DNA of 14,089 bases from Pavlovales sp. CCMP2436. Lineage: Eukaryota > Haptophyta > Pavlovophyceae > Pavlovales. This document shows, piece by piece, positions 1 through 7,262 of this stretch. Under the pieces are notes generated by a model, which saw nothing but the letters and a program-made list of their open reading frames with translations, did no database searches and was not told the origin of the DNA. Position 1 is the first letter of the stretch; the number at the start of each line of letters is the position of its first letter. Position numbers and translations under genes: made by a program. The stretch spans positions 24,808-38,896 of the forward strand of contig MU631839.1 in assembly GCA_026770615.1 (NCBI GenBank), given 5' to 3'.

Positions 1-765
1 AGGCTCGCTGATGCCGAGCGTCGCAAACGCCCACGCGGTGTTGGCCAGCTCCTGCGCCTTGAAGTCGCCGATGCGGTGCTCGCTCGCGCGCGCGATCGCG
101 TCGAAGAGCCGAGGGTCGCTGATGCCAACCGTCGCAAATGCCCACGCGGTGTTGGCCAGGTCCTGCGGATTGAAGTCGCCAATGCGCTGCTCGCTCGCGC
201 GCGCAATCGCCTCGAAGAGCCGAGACTCGCTGATGCCAGAAGTCGCAAACACCCACGCGGTGGTGACAAGGCTCTGCACGGTGAAGCTGCTAATGCGCGG
301 TATCGCCGTCGCGCTGAGCAGGCGTATCGTCGCGTGTGCTGGCTCGAAGCTGAGCAGGGCCATGCCACGGCAAATGGTCGAGATATCACGCCCGTCGAGG
401 CGAGGGGCAAGCCTCTCGGTGTGCTGCAGCAGCGTCATCAGCGCAGGCTCTTCGTCGCACAAGAAGCCTGCGCGCTCGCGACCCGACGATCGCACCTTGC
501 CAAGCCACTGCCACGTGGCGCTGACTTTGTTTGCATCGAATGAAACCCCATGCTCCTTGTACACGTCGAGCACGCCGCGCAGGGAGCCGGCAACCGCGAG
601 AAGCCCCCTGATCTGGCTCGCGTCTTTGCCCGACTGCGGCGGCGCGCGAGCGAAGGTCCGCACCAGGAGAAGCCGAGCCGACGGGCACGCGCCGGCGGGC
701 AACCGCGCGCGCAGGTTGGCCAGGCCCCACGGCGCGCGGCCAAGCGCGGCGAGCAGCGGCCGCAT
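1..765 (-). CDS. OPR/DUF1601-repeat protein, organelle-targeted (3' end beyond window)
   Basis: The minus strand is open without a stop from 765 to the window edge (255 codons), so the C-terminus is missing. The last ~110 residues are degenerate 37-residue repeats with cores such as LANTAWAFAT and RLFDAIARASE, typical of octotricopeptide (OPR)/DUF1601 proteins. That family, often with a C-terminal RAP domain, binds organelle RNA and is expanded in algae. The chosen ATG opens a ~45-residue stretch rich in Arg, Ala and Leu without acidic residues, ending near VRTFAR, which resembles a mitochondrial or plastid transit peptide and supports this start. The frame stays open upstream, but only as low-complexity GC-rich sequence. 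The repeats and leader are read directly; the RNA-binding role is from family knowledge. It is a host gene, and long plus-strand open frames here are shadows of it. Confidence 0.75.
   Translation of the reverse strand, partial: MRPLLAALGRAPWGLANLRARLPAGACPSARLLLVRTFARAPPQSGKDASQIRGLLAVAGSLRGVLDVYKEHGVSFDANKVSATWQWLGKVRSSGRERAGFLCDEEPALMTLLQHTERLAPRLDGRDISTICRGMALLSFEPAHATIRLLSATAIPRISSFTVQSLVTTAWVFATSGISESRLFEAIARASEQRIGDFNPQDLANTAWAFATVGISDPRLFDAIARASEHRIGDFKAQELANTAWAFATLGISEP
8..300 (-). repeat. 111-bp coding repeat (37-residue OPR-like units)
   Basis: The sequence ctgatgcc recurs at 8, 119 and 230, giving an exact 111-bp period. Two units are closely similar and a third is more diverged and partial toward 300. 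The period is a multiple of three and in frame with the minus-strand protein, so it is the DNA image of the OPR repeats rather than a satellite. Confidence 0.8.
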
Positions 766-1091
766 CGTGCCCCGACGCGGTCGAGCCCCATCGGCCGCAC
801 GATGGCATTTTAGCCCCCCCCGCACGGCTGGACGAGAGCGGCGAGAGCGCTGTGCCTCAGGGGGCTGCAGCCCGCGGACAAAGGGCAGGGGTCCACGACG
901 CGATGCTGCTTCGCGAGCGGAGGCCGCTGCGCGCGCCAAGCTCTGCGACGCACAAGCCGCACCGCGTGCACGGGCTGGACACGGGCCTGCTCCCGGAGGA
1001 CTGATATCAGGGGGCCTCGGCGACGCCGCAGGTGCCGCACGGGTACATCTGCGGCTGGCCGACAGCCCGTGGCGACCTATACGGCGGGAAC

Positions 1092-1394
1092 ATGTACCTT
1101 CGCTCCGCGCAGGACCCAAACAGCCTCCAGGCGCGCGCCACGGCTGCCGCCCTCGAGATCTGGGGCGAGGGCGAGCCCGGGCGCGAGGTGATCGCGCACC
1201 CGGTCTGCAAGGGGAAGTACCGCCACTTCTCGTCGGCCAAGGGGGAGCAGCTCTTCTGCTGCTTCCGGCACAGCGCGATGCGCAAGCAGAGGATCGCGCG
1301 CACCGGGCTGCTCGACGGCTGGGCGAGCTTCGATCAATGGCCTCCGCCTCAGCCCGAGGTCGAGGAGGCGCAGCCGGAGACCACCAAGCGATGA
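1092..1394 (+). CDS. Hypothetical protein or last exon (host)
   Basis: This is a 100-codon frame ending in TGA; the same frame is open upstream to 1005, so an exon beginning after an acceptor-like ...cag at 1010 or 1031 is also possible. The main support is codon use: from about 1110 to 1330 nearly every codon ends in G or C, with a mixed residue composition including Cys, His, Trp and Tyr. That is not what a GC-rich shadow frame usually gives. The middle has HPVCKGKYRHFSSAKG followed by two adjacent cysteines and FRHSAMRK, and the C-terminus is Pro/Glu-rich. I do not recognise the family. It lies divergent from the OPR-repeat gene. It may be part of a spliced host gene. Confidence 0.4.
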   Translation: MYLRSAQDPNSLQARATAAALEIWGEGEPGREVIAHPVCKGKYRHFSSAKGEQLFCCFRHSAMRKQRIARTGLLDGWASFDQWPPPQPEVEEAQPETTKR

Positions 1395-1724
1395 CGGCAG
1401 GCACTGCCCTGGCCTGCGAGAGCATGACCTGTGCTGCAAAGCCATGGCGCGAAAGTGCCACGCGTAGCATCAGCAAGCTATACCTGTCAGACTGCGGAGC
1501 CCGTGCGCGGACTTGAAACAACCTGAACCATTTGATATATATCTTATTATGTTAAGAGTCGAGTGATCGCCGGGCCAGCGCCTCCGGCAGGGGTCGCGGC
1601 TGGTAGATCTATTTGGTCTCTGTTAATTAAGCCCAACAGGATTTCCTTAGTTTGCTCGAGCGGTTTGGAGGTTCGTTCCGTCCATTGACGGATCTCGCGG
1701 CCGCTGCGCCTAAGCAATTTCATC
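1395..1724. other. Intergenic, no gene seen
   Basis: GC content falls after about 1510, with a short AT-rich stretch around 1532-1555. I see no protein-like frame and no RNA gene here. Confidence 0.5.
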
Positions 1725-1792
1725 TCGCGAGCTCACGTTGGCGCCCCCAAACCTTTGCTCGCGAGCTCACGTTGGCGCCCCCAAACCTTTGC
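1725..1792. repeat. 34-bp perfect tandem duplication
   Basis: Positions 1725-1758 and 1759-1792 are identical 34-bp units that begin tcgcgagctcacgttgg and end aacctttgc. There are only two copies with no mismatches, so the duplication is probably recent. Confidence 0.9.
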
Positions 1793-2006
1793 GATCCCCT
1801 CGGCCCTCGGCCGCCTTGCGACACATCTCGTATTTCTGCGCAATAAATGCATTTAATTATAAACGAGGACGGCGGCGAGCCAAACCTATGGGCGTCTCTT
1901 TGTCTGCGCAGACAACATTAAAATTCCTTTCACGTCGCGAGCAGATCTCGAGATTGGCGCGCAGTGGCTTGAAAAGCATCTGCTACGCTTCGCTCTCGGG
2001 ATATAC
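1793..2006. other. Unassigned sequence before left 180-bp repeat
   Basis: No convincing coding frame or known repeat was seen. Homology with the right-hand copy of the 180-bp repeat starts abruptly at 2007. Confidence 0.4.
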
Positions 2007-2186
2007 TGATCATCATAGACCCCCGGGACAGGCTTTAATTCCTGCGGAGACTCCTCGATTTCCTCAAATCTCTCTGAATCCGCGATGATATTCTTGCGTG
2101 GCTAGATCGATCTTGTTTGACCAATAAATCGGGTTGGATCTTGGTAGAGGGGGGTCAAAATCCAGGTCGATCCATGTCGATCCAGG
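2007..2186 (+). repeat. 180-bp direct repeat, left copy
   Basis: It aligns without gaps to 13104-13283 (constant offset of 11097) with four substitutions: a/g in cctc[a/g]aatc, c/t in agat[c/t]gatc, a/c in gacc[a/c]ataaa, and t/g in cca[t/g]gtcg. It begins tgatcatcatagaccc and ends in a 10-bp minisatellite of aggtcgatcc units that continues a little further here than in the right copy. Sequence on either side of the two copies is unrelated. No reading frame is conserved in a meaningful way. It could be a dispersed host element or the terminal direct repeat of some mobile unit. Confidence 0.9.
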
Positions 2187-2240
2187 TCGATCCAGGTTGA
2201 TTCTCGTTAGATCCAGGTAGGTCAAGATGGTGAAAACGAA

Positions 2241-2494
2241 GAAATTAGAAGAAATTCAATTAAAGCCTGTCCCACCGCTCGCGAAGCACGAGTTTGGTTT
2301 CTAGGTCATGGTAGATCATGGTGGCGTCCACAAAGAAATTAGAAGAAATTCAATTAAAGCCTGTCCCACCGCTCGCGAAGCACGAGTTTGACTTTCGGGT
2401 CCTGGTAGATCATGGTGGCGTCCACAAAGAAATTAGAAGAAATTAAATTAAAGCCTGTCCCGCCGCTCGCGAAGCACGAGTTTGACTTCTAGGT
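2241..2494 (+). repeat. 94-bp tandem repeat, about 2.7 copies
   Basis: Units start with gaaattagaagaaatt at 2241, 2335 and 2429, an exact 94-bp period, with a few substitutions between copies; the third unit ends near 2494. Each carries aattaaagcctgtccc, the reverse complement of a 16-bp block in the 180-bp repeat, so the two repeat families share a segment in opposite orientation. Confidence 0.9.
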
Positions 2495-2540
2495 GCTTTT
2501 AGGTGCTCTGGGGGACAGCATCTCATCTGGGGAGCATTGG

Positions 2541-2610
2541 GAAAGCGGACGTGGAGTACAGTGCATTGGGGGAAGCGGACGTGGAGTACAGTGCATCGGG
2601 GGAAGCGGAC
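2541..2610 (+). repeat. 30-bp tandem repeat
   Basis: Units of gaagcggacgtggagtacag plus a gtgcatyggg spacer begin near 2541, 2571 and 2601, the last partial. A decayed further copy with gcagacgtggagtact lies near 2670. Looks like non-coding satellite sequence. Confidence 0.8.
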
Positions 2611-2716
2611 ATCGTAGACATTGTAGACATCCACCGAGAAAACGTACATGATCAAACGTGCATCGGAAAAGCAGACGTGGAGTACTGGCAGGCTTGTGGC
2701 TTGTGGGGGGTTTTTG

Positions 2717-2815
2717 CTCGTTGGTGCTTTGCGCTTGTTGGCGCTTGGCGCTTGTTGGCGCTTGTTGGTGCTTGGCGCTTGTTGGTGCTTGGCGCTTGGC
2801 GCTGGCGCTTTGCGC
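2717..2815 (+). repeat. GCTTGTTGGCGCTTGG-type minisatellite
   Basis: The tract is built from irregular iterations of short gcttgttgg and cgcttgg blocks. The frames across it give monotonous peptides, so it is treated as simple repeat rather than coding sequence. Confidence 0.8.
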
Positions 2816-2819
2816 GTTC

Positions 2820-3035
2820 TTTAACTGCTCGCGTTCGATTCATCGCGTTCGATCGCGTTTGCAAACTTTGTGGGCAGGATGTCCGAATTAACTGGGAGGT
2901 GGCGCGTTTGAGCCTTCATCCTTTAACTGCTCTCCTTCGTGGCTCATCGCGAATCGCGTTTGCAAACTTCGTGGGCAGGATGTCCGAATTAACTGGGAGG
3001 TGGTCGCGTGCAAGCCTGCATCCTTTAACTGCCCT
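2820..3035 (+). repeat. ~101-bp tandem repeat, two units plus start of a third
   Basis: The words tttaactgc (2820, 2922, 3024) and gcaaactt (2861, 2962) recur at 101-102 bp. Between them ggatgtccgaattaactggg is repeated exactly. Units differ by substitutions and small indels. Minus-strand frames stay open through it but show only repeat-derived sequence. Confidence 0.8.
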
Positions 3036-3117
3036 CTCTCGTGGTGCACAGTGCATCGTGGGAGGGCCAACGTGATCAACCGTGGTCGAAGAGGTGGAGA
3101 GGGCCGCCGCCGCCAAG

Positions 3118-3290
3118 TCCATCGCGATCCGCCAAGTCCATCGCGATCAAACACGTGCCAGCAAGACGTCCATCGCGCGCACCCCGCCCATCGCGCACCA
3201 TCGCGACTATCGCGCAATCCATCGAGAGCCATCGCGGTCCATCGCGGTCCATCGCGCACCATCGCGGACCAGCAAGACGTCCATTCCGGT
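3118..3290 (+). repeat. Degenerate TCCATCGCG-rich tandem repeat
   Basis: At least ten variants of tccatcgcg or accatcgcg lie at irregular 9-20 bp spacing, and gccagcaagacgtccat/ggaccagcaagacgtccat occurs at both ends of the tract. No gene is seen. AT-rich sequence begins immediately afterwards. Confidence 0.7.
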
Positions 3291-3702
3291 CAAAATAGGT
3301 GTTGGTCATTTCGCCTTTTTTCATTTCGTCAACTTTTTTAAGACGAGCACACATTTGATCAAATAAGATAGAGCACGGTTGTTTGCACGATCGTAAATGA
3401 GGAGAGGAGGGTAATGTTGCTCGATCAAAATAGAGCAATTCATGGCTAAGGTTACAACACGTGAAATTTCGAAGTCGGCTACCGCAGCCCTTAGGCAAAA
3501 TTTTCTTTTTTCTTTTTTGTGATTTGTAAAAAATGGATTCTGTATTCTTCAGATTATTTTCTAGAACTCTCTATAAAAGAGATATATGGTAAAAAGCTCA
3601 TTATTGATCGAGCGAGAATTCCATCAAGTTTTCGTTTTTGATCGTCTTCTAAACCGTGTTTATCAAAAATGATCCAGGTTGTATTTTTGCTGCAAACCGG
3701 AC
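3291..3702. other. AT-rich left edge of viral block, no clear gene
   Basis: The composition changes sharply from the GC-rich repeats on the left. There is a perfect TATAAAAG at 3572-3579 on the plus strand, but only a 27-codon frame follows it. On the minus strand a 64-codon frame without a suitable start (3554-3748) overlaps the end of the MCP gene. No terminal inverted repeat could be recognised. Confidence 0.5.
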
Positions 3703-4755
3703 TTAATTCTCGTAAGTCATCAACCCGTTCTTGCAGACGATCACCTTTTCAGACTGCACGTAGAAATCGACATAGAGAGCAGGGTTTGTAGAGGAGATTT
3801 TAGCTTCGAATACAACGTGCAGATTCTGTGTTGAAAGGCCGTCGGACAAGGTGTCGCTGAACGGGAACGCTGCAAGCGAAAGACCCACGGCGTAACCACC
3901 GTTAAGGTATTCGTCAGCAGAGATGCATGAACGAGCCGCCGCGTCTGCAACTCCACCGCCAAAGGCACGAGCAAGCTCAGAACGGGCCTCAGCCGCGCTG
4001 TTTGTGCAATCAATGGCGGACTGCGGAATGACCATGCTGCCGATACGGAATCGGTAATCAATCATACCCGCTTTGGTGCGCTGAGAAATGAGCTTCCGTG
4101 AAAACGTATTAGTTACGGCAGACTCGCGCAGAACCACAAAAATAGTAGACAACTGACTAACCCTCACCGGAATTTGCGCAGAGATAAAACCGGAATTAGC
4201 TGCCACGGTACTACGGAAGCTCGTAAAATCGTAGCAGGGGACGTGTACGATGCCATTGAGCGCGTCGATCATTGCTTTCTCGACAGCCCCGTCAAGTCGA
4301 ACCTGGCTGATGTGAAGCTTAGCATTCGAAATAGTGCAACCCGTCGCGGCAGATGGAGCGTCGACGTAAGTGCCCCAGTTGCCCTGAACAGCCCATTTCA
4401 CTTCCAGGCGAATGCTGTCGAGCAGCTGAGATAGCGGGATCGCTTTCATTGCCAACGTACCCAGCACGTTCATCAGCGGCAAGGCAACCGTCAACGAAGA
4501 ACCAGCGGCAATAGTAGCCCCAGCTCTTGAGTAGTAAGCCGAAACGATGTTGGCTCCTGATGGACTCAGAGTTGAAACGTTGAAGTCCGCCACTCCGCGC
4601 ACCGTTCCACCCGAACGCAGCGAATCAAGATCCGTTGTAAAATCCTGCGTAAGACAGAAAAGAGCGCCAAATTCATCAATCTGCGAAATGAGCACTGAGC
4701 CGAAAAACACGGAGAGCGACTGGATGCACGCGTGGCCGCCTCCGTCGAGCGTCAT
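3703..4755 (-). CDS. MCP: Major capsid protein (double jelly-roll), N-terminally incomplete
   Basis: The 350-residue product is the likely hexon-like capsomer subunit. Residues ~3-35 (LDGGGHACIQSLSV, then LISQIDEFGALF) match the conserved LDGxxHSxIxxLxV...IDxYGxL segment of PLV and adintovirus MCPs. The second half shows the expected order: a strand ending VSQLSTIFVVLRES, a YRFRIGSMVIPQ-like motif, an Ala/Glu-rich helix (AEARSELARAFGGG), and a terminal VDFYVQSEKVIVCKNGLM strand. In the family the LDGxxH segment usually follows further N-terminal residues, so ATG 4755 gives a shortened protein. The same frame is open upstream to a stop at 4849-4851 and keeps MCP-like sequence (TVLSYTINNNN) with no ATG. 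The ATG overlaps the stop of the preceding gene (ATGA). Recognition is from motifs; the truncation is inferred. Confidence 0.8.
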   Translation of the reverse strand: MTLDGGGHACIQSLSVFFGSVLISQIDEFGALFCLTQDFTTDLDSLRSGGTVRGVADFNVSTLSPSGANIVSAYYSRAGATIAAGSSLTVALPLMNVLGTLAMKAIPLSQLLDSIRLEVKWAVQGNWGTYVDAPSAATGCTISNAKLHISQVRLDGAVEKAMIDALNGIVHVPCYDFTSFRSTVAANSGFISAQIPVRVSQLSTIFVVLRESAVTNTFSRKLISQRTKAGMIDYRFRIGSMVIPQSAIDCTNSAAEARSELARAFGGGVADAAARSCISADEYLNGGYAVGLSLAAFPFSDTLSDGLSTQNLHVVFEAKISSTNPALYVDFYVQSEKVIVCKNGLMTYEN

Positions 4756-5084
4756 TGCACCAGTGTTGTTGTTGTTGATCGTGTAAGACAGTACAGTCTG
4801 CGTAGGGTCAAGGTGGAGTGAAGACTGGCCGCAAGGCGGGATGCACCGTCAACAAAATTTGAAGCGTCCCTACCAACACCGATGAATTCACCGACTCCTG
4901 GAATTTTAGCAAGATCAGATTTTTCAAGTGCATTCAATCCAGTCCTGGCTAGTTGCGCAACTTGAGAACCTATTTTTGAACCCCTGTGAAGAATGTTACC
5001 TGCAAAGGTTCCAAATCGCTGAACAGCCGGAATAGCTTTTGCACCAAATCCGACGGCACGTTTTATAAATCTACCGAACTGCAT
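4752..5084 (-). CDS. pVI-like minor virion protein
   Basis: This small basic, Gly/Ala-rich protein of 110 residues lies between penton and MCP, where PLVs and adintoviruses often carry a pVI- or pX-like gene. It starts MQFGRFIKRAVGFGAKAIP, a probable amphipathic helix, followed by QRFGTFAGNIL and an IPGVGEFIGVG motif near residues 61-71. In adenovirus the pVI helix disrupts membranes and pVI links hexon to core; a similar role is inferred. The ATG at 5084 is preferred to a GTG at 5111 because eukaryotic viruses seldom start at GTG. The last ~25 residues (LRRLYCLTRSTTTTLVQ) overlap the open MCP frame and look non-native, so the original C-terminus may be lost or frame-shifted. Family assignment is by position and composition only. 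Confidence 0.55.
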   Translation of the reverse strand: MQFGRFIKRAVGFGAKAIPAVQRFGTFAGNILHRGSKIGSQVAQLARTGLNALEKSDLAKIPGVGEFIGVGRDASNFVDGASRLAASLHSTLTLRRLYCLTRSTTTTLVQ

Positions 5085-5125
5085 TTGGTAAATTCTTAGT
5101 GGAATTACCACAGATATTTATTTAT

Positions 5126-5893
5126 TTAACGAATGTCAACATCAAGTACACAAGACCACGGCAATCCCTGGGTGTCATAGGCCGTTTGATTTTCATCTAA
5201 AAGCTCAATCGAAATAGTTGACAAATTCTTACGACGTGCCAAAATAAAAGGTGCTGCGTCAGTCTTGTAAGTCAAAATATCACCGTATGAAACTGTTTGT
5301 GGGATACAAGCTAAAAGGTTGGTTGTATTGCTTCCAATCGATTTCTGCGAGTCCATGCTGTCGAGCTCAAAGCTTTCGCAACTGATCAAAATTGACTTAG
5401 CCCCGGACAAATCTAGCATGCGCGGTGTCGTTGTAGCCACGCCCGAAGGTATTACAAGATTATCGAGTTCGTTAATTCCTACAAGCTGCATTGTCGATGT
5501 AGCTGTAATAATCGTTATAGACTGCGACTGGCTATGTTCGAAAGTTAGTTTATTTGAAAATTTGCTATACGAGCAAGATAGCCCTGCCACTTGAAAAGAT
5601 ATCGTCGCATTCATTGCGGTTGCCAAATCTGTACCGCTCGTGTAATTACCGACAGGAATCACTGCACTTAAATATTGATCGGCACCCGTTTGAAGGGTTA
5701 GCACATTATTTCCCGGATTCAAATTTGGTCGAACTACGGGTATGCTGGCACTCTCAACACGAACGAACATGCTCTCGTTTGCATTTAAAGAAAATCCAGG
5801 AAACAAATCGAATTGCATTGAATCAGTCCTATTAGTTGAAATCAAGTAACGGTCGGCCTGCTTTGATGATAGAAATAGACGATGAAGAACCAT
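5126..5893 (-). CDS. mCP: Penton / minor capsid protein (single jelly-roll)
   Basis: The 255-residue protein has the features of PLV/Polinton penton proteins, which form the five-fold vertices of the icosahedral capsid. The N-terminus (SSKQADRYLISTNRTDS, then FRVRVESASIP-like FVRVESASIP at ~43-52) matches the usual YLIDSxDRT...LxSAxIP opening. The C-terminus (ISIELLDENQTAYDTQGLPW, then a final strand) is the common I-x-I-x-L-x-D-x-x-G...xGLPWS ending. Strand-rich, no signal peptide, no transmembrane segment. Its stop lies 41 bp before the pVI-like ATG on the same strand, suggesting a shared transcript running penton, pVI-like, MCP. The frame is intact and of normal length. Confidence 0.8.
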   Translation of the reverse strand: MVLHRLFLSSKQADRYLISTNRTDSMQFDLFPGFSLNANESMFVRVESASIPVVRPNLNPGNNVLTLQTGADQYLSAVIPVGNYTSGTDLATAMNATISFQVAGLSCSYSKFSNKLTFEHSQSQSITIITATSTMQLVGINELDNLVIPSGVATTTPRMLDLSGAKSILISCESFELDSMDSQKSIGSNTTNLLACIPQTVSYGDILTYKTDAAPFILARRKNLSTISIELLDENQTAYDTQGLPWSCVLDVDIR

Positions 5894-6018
5894 TGCGGAG
5901 TAACCTTTACCATTATTTTTATTTCATTCACCGTGATCAATTATTCAATCGCTTTGAAAGTCAATAAATAGTCAATAAAAATCTAACCCTATAACATACA
6001 CAAAAACTTTAAAGACAA
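5894..6018. promoter_or_regulatory. Divergent intergenic promoter region
   Basis: This 125-bp AT-rich gap separates leftward penton and rightward small-protein genes and must hold both promoters. It has two copies of AGTCAATAAA at 5959-5968 and 5970-5979 (period 11) and a CCTATAACA TATA-like box near 5988. On the minus strand several short ATG-led frames precede the penton ATG. Start sites are not determinable from sequence. Confidence 0.5.
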
Positions 6019-6444
6019 ATGGAAAAAGTACAGATTCTTGAACCATCGCAGCAAATTACTGAGGAAGAACCAATGGTACAGATTTCAACTCCAGACTTAC
6101 TCGTACCACAAAATCCGACACCGCCAAATATCCCAATTGCAAAACCAAAACGCGTTGCATCAGCTGCGCAAAAGTTAAATTACTTAAAAGCAAATGCGCG
6201 ACGATTGGAGATCCTGTCCGACGCAAAGGCCCATCGAGTAGCCGCTGCTGCCGAGTTAAAGGCTAATCAAGACGCCATAAATGAATACGAACTTGCACTT
6301 CGCCTCGCAACCAAGTACGGTTTCAACACACAACAGCCTCCCAAACTAGCACCAGCGCCAATCGAAGAGGTTCGGCAGCCGGAACAGCCACAACTCCGAT
6401 ATCAAATGCAGCCTCCAGCTCGCCCTCCCATGAGATACGTATAA
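6019..6444 (+). CDS. Small coiled-coil protein, PLV hypothetical
   Basis: I do not recognise a family for this 141-residue protein. The first ~45 residues are acidic then Pro-rich (NPTPPNIP). Residues ~45-105 are rich in Ala, Lys, Glu, Arg and Leu without proline (AQKLNYLKANARRLEIL, then a long helix), giving a probable basic coiled coil. The last 30 residues are Pro/Gln-rich. The ATG in context acaaATGg is the first of the frame and is followed by a clean open frame with mixed third positions. It is the first gene of the rightward set and ends 39 bp before the packaging ATPase, separated by an A12 tract. Such a helix between disordered ends would suit a minor virion or scaffold component, which is speculative. 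Confidence 0.65.
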   Translation: MEKVQILEPSQQITEEEPMVQISTPDLLVPQNPTPPNIPIAKPKRVASAAQKLNYLKANARRLEILSDAKAHRVAAAAELKANQDAINEYELALRLATKYGFNTQQPPKLAPAPIEEVRQPEQPQLRYQMQPPARPPMRYV

Positions 6445-6483
6445 AACAACAAAGTACAAAAAAAAAAAAACACGAGGAACATA

Positions 6484-7227
6484 ATGACCGAATCGATCGA
6501 TCAAGTTAACAAACACGTGACCGAAGAAGAAAACGACATCGAGCTAACAATCCCAAAATTCAGCGTCGATGCTCCACTGGGCAATGTCCCGCCGCCGCTA
6601 CCCAACCAAGCCATGTTCGCCGTCTTTCTCGGTCCACCGCGTTCTGGTAAGACCAGTTTAAGCGTAAGTCTGTTGACTCAAACAAGTCCCCCTATTTACG
6701 CTGGTGTTTTCGACGCTGTTCACCTGTTCGTTCCCGAGACTTCGTTTGCTAGCATGACCGATTCGCCATTTAAGAACCACGACAAAGTACATCATGATCT
6801 CAGTAAAGCCTCGTTAGAAACGCTTATTAATAAACTTGAATCGTCTGCAAAAAAGAAGGAAAATACACTTGTTATTGTTGACGATTACATGTCAAGCCTC
6901 AAGGACAATAATTTGCGTTCAAGTTTCGAGAAGCTTATTTGCAATCGAAGGCACCTAAGGTGTAGCATATGGGTGATTACTCAAACTTATAGGTCCATTC
7001 CGCTCACAATTCGTAAACTAATCAGCGCATTGTTTATGTTTAAAGTAAGCAATTTAAGGGAGTTGGATTCTATCCGAGATGAGCTGGTTCCACGCGACAA
7101 ACTTGAATTCCAAGAATTGTACAATCACTGCTTTAAACCCGGAGGTGACTCTCATAGTTTTATGTTCTTAGATGTGACCAACAATCTTATTTACAACAAG
7201 TTTGCAAAATTAACGTATAAAAAGTAA
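6484..7227 (+). CDS. DNA-packaging ATPase (FtsK-HerA superfamily, A32-like)
   Basis: This 247-residue P-loop ATPase pumps or threads genomic DNA into the capsid in PLVs, Polintons, virophages and large DNA viruses. Walker A is GPPRSGKTS at residues 50-58 with Lys56. Walker B is the hydrophobic run LVIVDD at 129-134 with Asp133 and Asp134, an Asp replacing the more usual Glu. A sensor-type Gln lies in VITQTYRSIP (Gln167), as in A32-like ATPases, followed by IRKLISALFMFKV and SNLRELDSIRDEL, also family-typical. Length is normal for the compact PLV form. All active-site motifs are intact. It begins after an A-rich spacer 39 bp behind the small coiled-coil gene and is probably expressed with the morphogenesis genes. 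Confidence 0.9.
   Translation: MTESIDQVNKHVTEEENDIELTIPKFSVDAPLGNVPPPLPNQAMFAVFLGPPRSGKTSLSVSLLTQTSPPIYAGVFDAVHLFVPETSFASMTDSPFKNHDKVHHDLSKASLETLINKLESSAKKKENTLVIVDDYMSSLKDNNLRSSFEKLICNRRHLRCSIWVITQTYRSIPLTIRKLISALFMFKVSNLRELDSIRDELVPRDKLEFQELYNHCFKPGGDSHSFMFLDVTNNLIYNKFAKLTYKK
7216..7224 (+). promoter_or_regulatory. Candidate TATA box (TATAAAAAG)
   Basis: The motif overlaps the last codons of the ATPase and lies 35-43 bp before the ATG at 7259. Similar TATAAAAAA motifs precede the lipase gene. The match is read directly; promoter activity is inferred. Confidence 0.4.
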
Positions 7228-7235
7228 ACAAAAAT

Positions 7236-7262
7236 ATGAAGCCTTGGTATACCGTCAAATGA
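7236..7262 (+). other. Eight-codon upstream ORF (MKPWYTVK)
   Basis: A short ATG-led frame between ATPase and the next gene ends in TGA overlapping the next ATG as ATGA. It may be a leader ORF allowing reinitiation, a remnant, or chance. Confidence 0.3.

Noticed and set aside
11..1516. 501-codon plus-strand open frame and nested frames over 1-1500
   Set aside because: It is the complement of the OPR-repeat gene; composition is Arg/Ala/Ser-rich as expected for a GC-rich shadow, while the minus frame shows true repeat motifs.
2241..2494. Could the 94-bp repeats be a CRISPR array?
   Set aside because: There are no variable spacers between conserved short repeats; whole units are alike, and the host appears eukaryotic.
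2503..3075. 190-codon frame through the repeat cluster
   Set aside because: Built wholly from three tandem repeat families; no non-repetitive protein segment.
3572..3672. TATAAAAG followed by a 27-codon plus-strand ORF
   Set aside because: The TATA-like motif is only a few bases from the ATG and the peptide is short and unrecognised; insufficient for a gene call.
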